Assembly (NCBI RefSeq): GCF_900660495.1
Contig: NZ_LR214950.1
Location: 186,001-250,000, forward strand
Source of the DNA: Mycoplasmopsis gallinacea
Lineage (GTDB): Bacteria; Bacillota_I; Bacilli_A; Mycoplasmatales; Metamycoplasmataceae
Direction of reading: 5' to 3'
Length of the DNA stretch: 64,000 nt
In this document: positions 19,491 through 29,827 of the stretch, piece after piece
How the letters are laid out: every line of letters starts with the position of its first letter
Numbering within the stretch: position 1 is the first letter of the stretch
Notes under the pieces: generated by a model
The model's database searches: none
Told to the model about the DNA's origin: nothing
What the model saw: the letters and a program-made list of their open reading frames with translations, nothing else
Program-made: the position numbers and the translations under genes

Positions 19491-22102
19491 TTAATACCTT
19501 TAATAACTTCAGTTATATCTTCGCTTGAGCTAATTTTACCCATTGATAAAATTGCGTTTCCACCACCTCTACCGTTTAAGATAGCAAAAAGAGCTTGAGC
19601 AATTTTGTTTGAATCTTGAGCTTTAGAAGCTACTACAAGCATTTTTGAATCCCCTTCTGAAGAAGCAACTACTACTGCAAGCGGATTTTTTTCTCTAAGT
19701 GTTGTAGCAATTGTTTTAATGTGAGCTTTATCTAAGTTTGAAACAATAATAAATTCTTGGTTATTAATTGTCTCTTTAGATACATTTTCGTAATCAAAAT
19801 CAACATTTGATTCTTTTTCTTTTAAAAGAGTTTTGTAATCTTCTCTAATTTTTTCAATTGCATTTTTAAGATAATCAATAGCTTCTTCTTTATCTTCAGG
19901 GATGTTAAGTTCAAAAGCATAATTTGAATTAAGTTTTTCATTTCTTTCGATAGCTTTATTAGCTTCTTCAATGAATTTGTTAAGTTCTTCTTCTAAGAAT
20001 TCTTCAACTAAAATGTTTGAGCTAATTGCTCTTACCCGGTAAACTCCAGCAGCTTTTTTCTCTACGTTTGTAATTTTAAAGTTTTCCAGTTTAGCAGTAT
20101 TTGAAAGGTGAGTTCCACCACAAAGGTCAGCAGTAATTCCTTCGAATTGAACAATTCTTACATTTTTAGGATCCATATATTCAGCTTCTTCTAAAGTCAT
20201 GATTGCACCCATTTCTTTAGCTTTATCTGTGGTCATATTTAGGTAATTACGTTTAACATCTTTAGCAATGTATGAGCGAACTAATTTTTCAATTTGCTTA
20301 ATTTGCTCATCGCTTGGTTTATTATCAGCTGGCATATCGAAAGTTAAACGTTCTTCATTATTATCTGAACCAAGTTGTTTAATTGAATCACCTAAAATAG
20401 TTCTTAAAGCACAGAAAAGAAGGTGAGTTCCACTGTGGTTTCTTTCAAGTCCTAATCTGATGGTTTCATCAACAAAACATTCAATAGGATCAAAAACATT
20501 TACTTTTCCTTCAACTTTGTGAATGTGATTTCCGTGTTTGTCTTTAAATACATCTAAAATAATGATTCTATTTCCGTTTTGAACCATATATCCACGGTCA
20601 TGTTTTTGACCACCACTTGTAGCATAAAAAGGTGTTTGTTCTAAAATAAGGTAGCTAATTCCGTTAGAAGATTCAATATTTTTTTCAGTATCTAAAAGAG
20701 CTAAAACATTAGTTGTGTTATGGGTGTGTTCATAACCAATGAATTGATCCATTTTTTTAGTAATAAGGGCAAGTGAGTTAATTACCTTATCCATTCCTGA
20801 AACTTTAGCCCCCTTAGAAGCTTCAGAGTGACGCTTACGAGCTTCTTCGAATTGTTCATAATCAATTTTGATGTTATTTTCAGCTAAAATTTCGCTGGTA
20901 AGCTCAATTGGGAACCCATATGTTTCAAATAATTTGAAAGCTACATCACCAGGGAAAATTTTAAGATCTTCTTTTAAAAAGTCATTTAAGATTGCTTTTC
21001 CATTTTCAATAGTTTTTGAGAAAGCAAGCTCTTCATTTTTAATTACTTCAGCAATTGGCTTGGTTTCATATTCAAAAGGAAGTGAGTTTTTTACAACTTC
21101 TACAAGTTCATTTAAGAAAATTTCTTTATGAACTTTTAATTGCATTGCTTTATAAACACTTCTACGAATTAATCTTCTTAAAATGTATCCACGTCCAACG
21201 TTTGAAGGTTTAGCTCCATCAGCAATAGCATTAACAACTGTTCTCATATGATCAGCAATAACTTTAAATGAAGTGTTAATTTCTTTTTGCTCTTTATCAT
21301 TAATAAAGTAGTTATTAGTATCATATTTATAATCTGTGTATTCTTCAATTTTAGCAATTATAGGTAAAAATAAGTCAGTATCATAATTAGTAGGAGCATC
21401 TTGCATAATTGACACAATTCTTTCAAACCCAGCACCAGTATCGATATTTTTTTGTTTAAGCTCAGTGTAATTTCCTTCACCATCTGAATTGTAGGTTGAA
21501 AAAACAATGTTTCAAATTTCAATGTAACGATCATTTTCAATATCTTCTTTTAAAAGTTCAATTCCACGTGAATCATACTTTTGTCCACGGTCATAAAAAA
21601 TTTCAGTATTTGGTCCACAAGGCCCTGACCCTACTTCTCAAAAGTTTGTATCTTTAGTTCCTGGGATTAAATGTGATTCATCAAATCCATGGCTCATTCA
21701 AAGATTTTTAGTTTCTAAATCTTCATAGTAATAAGTAAAGTAAAGTTTAGCTGGATCTAATTTTAAATGCTCAAGTAAAAATTCAACAGCAAAAGCAATA
21801 GCTTCTTTTTTAAAATAATCACCAATTGAGAAGTTACCAAGCATTTCAAAGAAAGTATGGTGTCTTGCTGTTACTCCAACATTTTCAATGTCATTAGTTC
21901 TAATAGATTTTTGTGAGTTTACAAGTCTACGTGAAGGTGGAATTTTTTTGCCTGAAAAATAATCTTTTAAAGTAGCAACTCCACTATTGATTCATAAAAG
22001 TGATGGATCATTTTTAGGAATTAAATTTTGTGAAGGAACTAAAAAGTGATCTTTGCTTTGGAAAAAGTCAATTCACATTTGTCTAATTTGTTTTGAATTC
22101 AT
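19478..22102 (-). CDS. alaS: Alanyl-tRNA synthetase
   Basis: 874 aa, full length, read through several TGA Trp codons in the catalytic domain (QMWIDFF, SLLWINSGV, NLWMSHG, IEIWNIVF). Class II motif 2 region [14 protein letters not shown], motif 3 GAGFERI, then the tRNA-binding domain, the editing domain with zinc ligands HSGTH (about 560) and CGGTH (about 655), and a C-Ala domain ending GRGGGNAIL. It charges tRNA-Ala and clears mischarged Ser/Gly. The last codons run 13 bp into ruvX; TGA near the end is sense and the true stop is TAG at 19478. Confidence 0.98.
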
Positions 22103-22110
22103 AATAACCT

Positions 22111-23304
<1,194 letters not shown>

Positions 23305-23340
23305 TTATTTTATCAAGTTTTTCAAAAATGGGTCTAAACA

Positions 23341-23370
23341 AAAAGTAGCAACTATAAAAATTGCTACTTT
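23341..23370 (-). terminator. Terminator of the PHP phosphatase gene
   Basis: Ten-bp stem AAAGTAGCAA / TTGCTACTTT; on the minus strand it is followed by TTTGTTT. It overlaps nothing and ends 8 bp from the stop codon. Confidence 0.75.
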
Positions 23371-23378
23371 AAGGATTT

Positions 23379-24215
23379 TTAAGCATTATTTAAAAGTTTT
23401 TTCACTTTTTGTTTATATTTTTCAATATCAATTTTTTCAACCAAAAGATGATCAATTTTTCACTCTTTTAAAAGGTTATAAGTTTTATCTACAATTTCTT
23501 TATCATGAAGCTGTTTAAGGTGGTGTGTATCTGATTCAAGAAGAATTTTAACACCTTTTTTAGATACTATTTGTCAAAATTGCTCAATTGGATATTTATT
23601 TCTAAAAGCACTTCCAATCATTCTTGGACCTTTTCAAAATCCATTAATATTAAATCCAAGCGGGAAATCAAGTTCAAGTGCTAAATCGCAAATTTTGTTT
23701 GCAAGTTCTTCGCAATGCTCATCTCATTCAACATATGATTTCATATAAAAATCAGGGTGCACTGCATAAGCAAATAAACCAGTTCTCATCCCTGCGCTTA
23801 GCGAATCTCAATATCTTTGAAGCTCTTTTGCTGTATTGCAATTACGGTTATAGTTATTCTCTGGGTCTAAATTTTCCACAGCATGAATTCCTAAAATTAA
23901 ATAATCCACATCTTCTCTTTGTAAAACTTGGCGATACCAAGAATCTTGATTTGGAAAATATTCACTTTCAAAACCAGTGTAAATTTTAATATTTGGATAT
24001 TTCTTACGTGCTTTTTCAATATCTGCAATGTACTGATCCATTTCACTTAAATGCATACGTGAATTATCTTTAGAATCAAGTTCTCCAGGGTAGGGGATGT
24101 GATCTGAAATACCCACTTCTAAGTATCCACGAGCAGAGTATTCTTGTAAAAGATCATCAATTGTCACATCTGCATGTTTACATAAATAGGTGTGATTGTG
24201 GTAATCGTGTTTCAT
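23379..24215 (-). CDS. PHP-domain histidinol-phosphatase-like phosphoesterase
   Basis: 278 aa with six TGA Trp codons in the C-terminal half. Metal-binding motifs of the PHP family are in place: DYHNHTYLCKH at the N-terminus, GISDHIPYP, GFESEYFP, LGIHAVE, FAYAVHPDFY and ILLESDTHHLKQ near the C-terminus. HisK-type members hydrolyse histidinol phosphate, but mycoplasmas lack histidine synthesis, so the real substrate is likely another small phosphate ester. Transcribed away from rpiR, 39 nt between the two starts. Confidence 0.88.
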
Positions 24216-24242
24216 AAAATCCTTCCTTTTATCTTTTTATAA

Positions 24243-24248
24243 TATAAT
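24243..24248 (+). promoter_or_regulatory. -10 box for leaderless rpiR transcript
   Basis: TATAAT 6 nt before the ATG; a second overlapping TATAAT lies at 24238-24243. No Shine-Dalgarno sequence is present. Confidence 0.6.
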
Positions 24249-24254
24249 TTGCAT

Positions 24255-25001
24255 ATGATTAGTAATATTAAAGAATCTTCACTTATTAAAAAGTTATTAG
24301 GTTATTCACATCGTGATACCAATTCAGGTCACATTGCAAAAACTTTACTTATAAATATTCATCAAATTGATAAATTAAATTCAAGCGAAATTGCTGAGCT
24401 TTGCGCCACTACTCAAAGTAGCATTAGCAAGTTTGTGAAAAAATTAGGGTTTTACTCTTTTAGTGATTTTAAAGGAGAAATTGTTAAGTATCGTAATAAA
24501 GTTCAACTTAGTAAAACTCAAGGATATTTAAAAAATCAAGAACTACTTAATAAAACAATTCACTTTGCTCAGTTATTGCTTAAATTTGATTTTACTAAAA
24601 TCATTAACGCAATTAAAAATGCTAAGAAAATCATTATTAATGCTTCTGGTGGAGCTTTGAGAGTTTCTGATGAATTTACCACCCAACTTCAAAGAGCAGG
24701 ATATAACGTTTTTTTACCTGATAGCTTTTCAAATCGCTACACACAAGCTATTGTCTCTGATGAAGAAACTTTAGTGATTTTTATTTCCAATTCTGCTACA
24801 ACAATGGAAACCTTAATTCCAACTTTACTTTGCAAAAACAAAGGTTCAAAGATTGTAGCAATTACTAATAAAATTCCTAATGATTTTGCAAATGAATTAA
24901 CTTTAAGTTTCCAAAAATTTAACTCAGAGCAAAAAATTGATCCATTAGATTTTCATTTATATTTAAATATTGTCTTTACTTATTTGCTTAATTTACTTTA
25001 A
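24255..25001 (+). CDS. RpiR/MurR-type transcriptional regulator
   Basis: 248 aa. N-terminal HTH domain (about 1-75; SSEIAELCATTQSSISKFV is the recognition region) and a C-terminal SIS domain (about 105-240; IIINASGGALRVSDEF, VIFISNSATTMETLIP) that binds a phosphosugar. Such regulators control sugar or amino-sugar genes. The IICB gene 0.2 kb downstream on the other strand is a plausible target. ATG at 24255 was chosen; a TTG two codons upstream is in frame but lies within the promoter. The stop overlaps the convergent 75-aa gene by 4 bp. Confidence 0.9.
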   Translation: MISNIKESSLIKKLLGYSHRDTNSGHIAKTLLINIHQIDKLNSSEIAELCATTQSSISKFVKKLGFYSFSDFKGEIVKYRNKVQLSKTQGYLKNQELLNKTIHFAQLLLKFDFTKIINAIKNAKKIIINASGGALRVSDEFTTQLQRAGYNVFLPDSFSNRYTQAIVSDEETLVIFISNSATTMETLIPTLLCKNKGSKIVAITNKIPNDFANELTLSFQKFNSEQKIDPLDFHLYLNIVFTYLLNLL

Positions 25002-25225
25002 AAACCGCCTAAAAGGCGAATTAAGAACATAACGCAAGCTAAAGCACAAAGCAAAAAAACAAAAGGTAAATATTTCATGAAAGTTTGGTATAGCTGTCTT
25101 AAGTATTTTTCATTTTCATCTACTACGTAGGTGATTTTTTTCTTTTTTCGTAAGTAAAAGAGCAATGCAGCTACCATTATAAATAGAGCTGCAAATACCC
25201 CTGTAAAGATTATTATTCAAATCAT
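24998..25225 (-). CDS. Small two-helix membrane protein in PTS operon
   Basis: 75 aa starting ATG-ATT-TGA (Met-Ile-Trp). Helix 1 about 2-22, a basic stretch YLRKKKK, helix 2 about 52-72. It starts 1 nt after the TAA of the IICB gene, so it is surely co-translated with it. No family recognised. Its stop overlaps that of convergent rpiR by 4 bp, leaving no room for a terminator between them. Confidence 0.7.
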
Positions 25226-25226
25226 T

Positions 25227-26906
25227 TTATTTTTTAAGATTATTCATAATACGGCTATAAACCATTGCTTTAGCACCAAAAACAGATTGCACTTGGTCAC
25301 CGCTTTCAACTACACCCATTGCACCAAGCGCTTTAATTCTATCACGGTCCACTTTGTCTTTATCAATAACTGAAATTCTAAGTCTTGAAATGCAACTTCC
25401 AATTTCGGTCATATTTTCAAAGCCACCGTAAGCATTAATTAACTCTTTTGATAAATTAATGTCTTCTTCTTTTTCGTTTTTAAGAAGCTCATTAGTTTGC
25501 TCGCTTATTTGTTGAGTTTCTTCTTTATCTTTATTTGCTGTTTTTTCTCTAAATTCTTTTTTACTCATTAATTTAACTTCGTTTCCATTTCTACCTGGTG
25601 TACTTAAATTCATTTTAGTAATTAAGAAATAAAATATCACAAGATATTCAACAAAGAAGACAGGTCCAAGAACTCAAAGCATTCATACACGATCAATAAT
25701 TTCGTATCCTGAAAGGTTGTAAATTAATCATGTAATAATTCCTTCACCAGTTCCTGAAACCATACCTGCACCTGCAAGATACATAAACATATATGTAAAT
25801 CCAGTCATAAGAGCATGCACAAGTCAAAGCACTGGTGCTACGAAAATAAAGGTAAATTCAATTGGTTCTGTAACTCCTGAAAGCACAGCTGAAGATACAG
25901 CACCAAAGATAATTGGAGCAGCTACTTTTCTTTTATCTTTAGGCACAGCTAAAAACATAGCTACAGCAGCTCCTGGAAGAGCAAAGATATTAGTTGGATA
26001 TGTTCCGTTTGAAATCATAGAATCTTGAGCGGTAATTCTTTGACCATGTTGAAGTTTAGCAAGTAAGATTGTGTAAAATCCGTTAAATGTTTCTTCTTTA
26101 CCTTCAACAATGAATTTTCAAGTTCCACCAGCTGGTGTGTATCTTAAAATAGCATTTGGAACATTGTGAAGTCCAAATGGAAGAAGTAATCTGTTGGTAA
26201 ATCCATATAAGAATGAACCACCAGCTCCCATTAATCTAATTCCTTGTCCCATTTTACCAATTGCATAGTAAATATATACTCAAATAGCATTAAAAGGCAA
26301 CCCAATAATAAATGAAGTTAAAAAGGTTGCAACTGGAGAAAATTTAGCTCCTCCAAAGAATGCGATTGCTTTAGGGAATTGTAATCTGTATGTATATTTG
26401 TGAGTTAAATAACCGATATAACCAGCTAAAATACCACCAAGAGCATTTAAATTGAATGAATTTGAATATTTTCCAAACCGTTCAATTAATTCTAATTTCC
26501 CTACTTCTTTAGGGTCTAAAAGTGATTTTAAACTTGAATATTTTAAAAGCACATTTCCTGCAAAATAAAGACCAATTAAGGCACATATTCCACAAAGAGC
26601 TGAAGAAGCTTTTTCTTCTTTAGCAAGCCCAGCAGCAATACCAATTGCGAAAAGAATATCTAAGTTATAAATTGGAGCCATACCAATTAATTTAATAGCA
26701 TTTGCAGCTGCAGCAAAATTAGCATCTTTCATTGCACCTGTTTTATTACCAGCAGAAATCATAATGTAACCAATTGCACCAATAATTGCCATAATTGGCA
26801 AAATTGAAACTGGTAAGATTAAACTTCTACCAAATCTTTCCAAACCACTACGGAACTTACTTCAAAAAGTTCTAAGCGGATCTGGGATAGTTACTTTTTT
26901 AATCAT
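25227..26906 (-). CDS. PTS glucose-family IICB permease
   Basis: 559 aa with TGA Trp codons at several places. EIIC membrane domain, about 1-430: FGRSLILPVSILPIMAI, GGILAGYIGY, LPFGLHNVPNA and SGVTEPIEFTF are hallmark segments of the glucose/N-acetylglucosamine superfamily. A linker leads to EIIB (about 485-559) with the phospho-cysteine in GSCISRLRISV. There is no IIA domain. It imports and phosphorylates a sugar (glucose or an amino sugar; not decidable). GGAGG before the ATG. Followed by the 75-aa membrane gene. Confidence 0.92.
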
Positions 26907-26946
26907 CAAAAACCTCCATAACTAAATTGTGCATAATTTTTGAGAT

Positions 26947-26973
26947 TTTTTTATTCTTAAATAGAATAAAAAA
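26947..26973. promoter_or_regulatory. Perfect inverted repeat upstream of the IICB gene
   Basis: 11-bp arms (TTTTTTATTCT / AGAATAAAAAA) around a 5-nt centre, 40 bp before the IICB start and abutting the rplL terminator. It could be an operator (for example for the RpiR-type regulator) or a second terminator; sequence alone does not decide. Confidence 0.4.
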
Positions 26974-26994
26974 TATGAGCCAAGGCTCATATTT
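26965..26994 (-). terminator. Terminator of rplJ-rplL
   Basis: 11-bp stem AAATATGAGCC / GGCTCATATTT with a 2-nt loop; on the minus strand it is followed by TTTATTC. Confidence 0.85.
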
Positions 26995-27019
26995 GAAATG
27001 ATTTGTGTGTTAAAAGAAA

Positions 27020-27391
27020 TTATTCAACAACAACGTCAGCACCAGCTTCTGCTAAAGCTGCACGGATAGGTTCAGCTTCTTCAGGTTTGATGTTTTCTTT
27101 GATTGTTGCAGGTAATGCATCAACGATTTTTTTAGCATCCATTAATGAAAGTCCTAAAAGATCTTTAACTACTTTGATGATTGCAACTTTTTTACCGTTG
27201 TCAGCTTTAAGAACAACTTTAACTGATGATTTTTCAGCTTCTCCACCTTCAGCAGGAGCTGCAGCAACAGCAACAGCAGCTGTAGGGTCGATTCCAAATT
27301 CTTCTTTCATTGCTTCAACAAGTTCCATAACTTCTTTAATTGACATTTCTTTTAATGATTCGATAAATGTTTCTTTTGTTAATTTAGCCAT
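27020..27391 (-). CDS. rplL: 50S ribosomal protein L7/L12
   Basis: 123 aa. N-terminal dimerisation helix pair ([19 protein letters not shown]), an Ala-rich hinge, and the C-terminal globular domain with [20 protein letters not shown]. It forms the flexible stalk that recruits translation GTPases. It follows rplJ by 52 nt in one transcript. Confidence 0.98.
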   Translation of the reverse strand: MAKLTKETFIESLKEMSIKEVMELVEAMKEEFGIDPTAAVAVAAAPAEGGEAEKSSVKVVLKADNGKKVAIIKVVKDLLGLSLMDAKKIVDALPATIKENIKPEEAEPIRAALAEAGADVVVE

Positions 27392-27443
27392 TATAAATAC
27401 TTCCTTTCTTTTTTTAATGCTTTTTAACTTTTTTAGAATTTAA

Positions 27444-27941
27444 TTATTCTGATTTTCCTTCACTTACAAGTTTAAGTGATAATGAAATTTGTGATAAAGG
27501 AGCCATCAATGAACGTGCAAGAATTGCAAGAGCTTCTTCGTATGAAGGAAGAGATGCAACTTGTTTAACACCTGCAGCATCAACAACTTTACCATCAAAT
27601 GTTCCGGCTTTAATAACCATGATTTTGTGTTTTTTAGCAAATTTTACTAATAATTTAGCTGCACTCATTTCGTCATTTTGAGAAAATGCAAAAATGTTTG
27701 GACCAACTAAGTGTTCTGATAAATCAGCATATCCAGCTGCTTGAGCAGCAAGTTTAAATAAACGGTTTTTGTATACTTTAATTTCAACACCCATTGCTTT
27801 AGCTTCTTTTCTTAATTCACGAAGTTCAGCAACAGTAAGTCCACGATATTCAGCAAATGCAACAGCTTGTGAAGAAGCGATTTTATCTGAAATTTCAGCA
27901 ACAACTTCTCTTTTTGCTAATTTGAACTTTGATTCTGACAT
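27444..27941 (-). CDS. rplJ: 50S ribosomal protein L10
   Basis: 165 aa, usual length. AFAEYRGLTVAELRELR and VYKNRLFKLA are conserved rRNA-binding segments; the C-terminal helix binds L7/L12 dimers. Stalk base protein. AAAGGAGG 7 nt before the ATG. The leader upstream carries the L10-type autoregulatory fold. Confidence 0.98.
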   Translation of the reverse strand: MSESKFKLAKREVVAEISDKIASSQAVAFAEYRGLTVAELRELRKEAKAMGVEIKVYKNRLFKLAAQAAGYADLSEHLVGPNIFAFSQNDEMSAAKLLVKFAKKHKIMVIKAGTFDGKVVDAAGVKQVASLPSYEEALAILARSLMAPLSQISLSLKLVSEGKSE

Positions 27942-27970
27942 TAACTGCCTCCTTTCAAATTATATTTGTT

Positions 27971-28041
27971 GCAATACAATAAGGAATGAGATACACTCGG
28001 TAACATATTAAGCCTAAGCCGTTACTGTCTTTATGTATTGC
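27971..28041 (-). promoter_or_regulatory. L10-type ribosomal protein leader
   Basis: On the minus strand the rplJ leader begins GCAATACA and closes with TGTATTGC (8-bp outer helix). Inside are AAAGACAGTAAC, GGCTTAGGCTTAAT and GTTACCGAG, matching the layout of the known L10(L12)4-binding leader: an AGACAG element, a GTAAC/GTTAC helix and a CCGAG strand. Bound L10 complex represses rplJ-rplL expression. The fold was judged by eye. Confidence 0.7.
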
Positions 28042-28047
28042 TTATTT

Positions 28048-28053
28048 ATTATA
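28048..28053 (-). promoter_or_regulatory. -10 box of rplJ-rplL
   Basis: TATAAT on the minus strand, placed so that the transcript would start at the first base of the L10-type leader, about 100 nt before rplJ. Confidence 0.6.
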
Positions 28054-28261
28054 ATCAAAAAATTTTTATTTCAAAATGCTTTTTGAAGATTTTATAACCC
28101 TAGCAAAAGGTAATAAAAAGCTTGAAACACAATTAAAAATTATATTTCAAGTGAATTAAACCACTTATTTAAAGAATTATTTTTCGTTTTTGTATATTCC
28201 ATAAAGTAATGCGTCAATTCCAAGTGTGAAAATTGCCTTTAGTTATCTCATAAAGAAGTAT

Positions 28262-28290
28262 AAAAAATTCACCTCTTAAAAGAGATGAAT
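28262..28290 (-). terminator. Terminator of rpsF-ssb-rpsR
   Basis: Stem ATTCA-CTCTT / AGAGATGAAT with one bulge; on the minus strand it is followed by TTTTTTATAC. The 200 bp between this and the rplJ promoter hold no convincing gene. Confidence 0.75.
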
Positions 28291-28307
28291 TCATGATTGT
28301 GAGTAAA

Positions 28308-28562
28308 TTATTTTGCCATTCTTGAACGAATAACGATGTAAGGCATTAAAGCCATAACTCTTGCTCTTTTAATAGCTGTAGAAACTTTTCTTTGGTGTTT
28401 TGCACATGTTCCTGTTTGAGATTTTGATTTGATGCTTCCTGTAGCAGAAACATATTTGTTTAATAATTCAACATTTTTGTAATCTACGTAGTGTGTGTTT
28501 GATTCGCAAAATTCACATACTTTTCTTCTTGGTTGGAAACCTTTTTTACGTTTGAAATTCAT
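28308..28562 (-). CDS. rpsR: 30S ribosomal protein S18
   Basis: 84 aa. CEFCESN with a CxxC near the N-terminus, the basic [20 protein letters not shown] block is conserved in S18. Partner of S6 in the 30S platform. Third gene of the classical rpsF-ssb-rpsR operon; AGGAG before the ATG. Confidence 0.98.
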   Translation of the reverse strand: MNFKRKKGFQPRRKVCEFCESNTHYVDYKNVELLNKYVSATGSIKSKSQTGTCAKHQRKVSTAIKRARVMALMPYIVIRSRMAK

Positions 28563-28590
28563 TTGTACTCCTAAAATATTTTAAATATTA

Positions 28591-29124
28591 TTATAAGTCA
28601 TCTTCGCTACTAAAGTGTTCACCAAGTTGATGATCAATTTCAGAGCTTTGTGAAACTTCTTCATTAAGTGTTACAGCTGGTGTACCAAAGCTATTTTGAG
28701 CTTGGTTATTATTTGTTCTTGGTGTGAATGTATTTCTTTGGAAATTATTTGATGATGAATTTTCTCCAGAATTTCCAAGTCTTTCATTAATTGATTGACG
28801 ATTTTCTAAAATACGAATTCTTTCCACATTAACTTCATAAGATCTAACTAAAGTATTAGTTTGGTTTGATCTATAAGTGTTTGAATACAAACTCCCTTCA
28901 ACAGCAACTAATGTCCCTTTAGGGATTCTATTAGCCATTAAATCAGCTGTTCCATTTCACCCTACAAGAGGAATAAAGTCAGTAACTTCATTATTACTAT
29001 TTGAACTTCTACCGTAGTACTCACGGTTAATAGCAAGTGAAACACGTGCATAAGGCACTTGTGAGTTTGTGTAGTTTAACACAGCATTTGATGTTGTACG
29101 ACCAATTAAAATAACTTTGTTCAT
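28591..29124 (-). CDS. ssb: Single-stranded DNA-binding protein
   Basis: 177 aa with TGA Trp in LVGWNGTAD. OB-fold at about 1-110 (NKVILIGRTTSNAVLNY, VPYARVSLAINREY, KGTLVAVEGSL), then a low-complexity Asn/Gln/Ser-rich linker, and the acidic tip GEHFSSEDDL, which resembles the partner-binding C-terminus although the usual final Phe is Leu. Protects ssDNA in replication and repair. Confidence 0.96.
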
Positions 29125-29156
29125 ATTGCCACCTTGTAATTTAAATATTCAATGAA

Positions 29157-29567
29157 TTAGTTTTGTGAAGATTCTTCTTTGTTTTCTTTACGTGGTCTGT
29201 TGAATGTTCTTTTTGCACCTTCAACTGATCTGTTTCCATCTTTTTTGAAGTATGGTTTTTTGTTGAATTTTTTAACTTTTTTGTTTAAACCTTTTTCTGA
29301 GTCAAGGTTAATTGCAAGAAGTCTTCAAATTTCTTTTACGATATTTGAACGACGTGTAAGTTCTTGAACGCTTTTAGCGTCTTCTGTTTCTACGTTAGCA
29401 AGAACGTATTGAGCATGTTTTGATTTGTTAATTTCGTAAGCTAATTCGTTTCTCTCTAATTTTTCAGCTTTAACTGAGTTTTCACCGAATACTTCATTAA
29501 GTAAATCGAATGCAACTTTAACGTCAGCTTTAGGATCAACGATAAGCATAATTTCGTATTTTGTCAT
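29157..29567 (-). CDS. rpsF: 30S ribosomal protein S6
   Basis: 136 aa; TGA at 29325 reads as Trp. YEIMLIVDPKAD at the N-terminus and NELAYEINKSKHAQYVLANV are S6 signatures. The 40-residue C-terminal tail is Lys/Arg-rich (GLNKKVKKFNKKPYFKKDG), longer and more basic than in model bacteria. First gene of rpsF-ssb-rpsR; AGGAGAAAAA before the ATG. Confidence 0.97.
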
Positions 29568-29590
29568 TTTTTCTCCTTCTGGTCATTCTG

Positions 29591-29637
29591 GGCAAAAAAT
29601 TGCCAAGGAGTATTTTTCATTAAGTTAAAAATATACT
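29591..29637 (-). promoter_or_regulatory. Two hairpins in the rpsF leader
   Basis: On the minus strand a 31-nt hairpin with arms GAGTATATTTTT / AAAAATACTC is followed by GGCAA-TTTT-TTGCC, then the ribosome site. Structured leaders bound by S6:S18 are known upstream of rpsF in other bacteria; whether these hairpins are that element is inference. Confidence 0.4.
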
Positions 29638-29644
29638 CTTATAT

Positions 29645-29650
29645 ATTATA
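29645..29650 (-). promoter_or_regulatory. -10 box of rpsF operon
   Basis: TATAAT on the minus strand just before the first leader hairpin, giving a leader of about 70 nt. Confidence 0.5.
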
Positions 29651-29815
29651 AATTAATAATGAAAATAACTAACTAGACCTATGTATTTTTTAAGGCCTAT
29701 ATTATAGACTTATTGGAAAAAACGGTCAAAAAATTGAAAACTAAATTTTTCTTTTTTAACTAGGATTGCGCATAGTGATTAACTAAATTTTTTCAATTTC
29801 ATAAAAATTTGTGTA

Positions 29816-29821
29816 TATTAT
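29816..29821 (+). promoter_or_regulatory. -10 box for leaderless topA transcript
   Basis: TATTAT (or TATATT two bases upstream) ends 6 nt before the topA ATG; there is no ribosome site. Confidence 0.5.
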
Positions 29822-29827
29822 ATTGAT

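Noticed and set aside
25004-25018. GCC-T-rich hairpin (CCGCCTAAAAGGCG) at the end of rpiR
   Set aside because: Only about 5 bp of stem, no T run, and it lies in the coding end of the convergent gene.
28180-28260. Short minus-strand frame (LKAIFTLGIDALLYGIYKNE then stop) before the rpsR terminator
   Set aside because: About 20 codons after a stop, no start or ribosome site; could be a relic of a gene end but cannot be supported.
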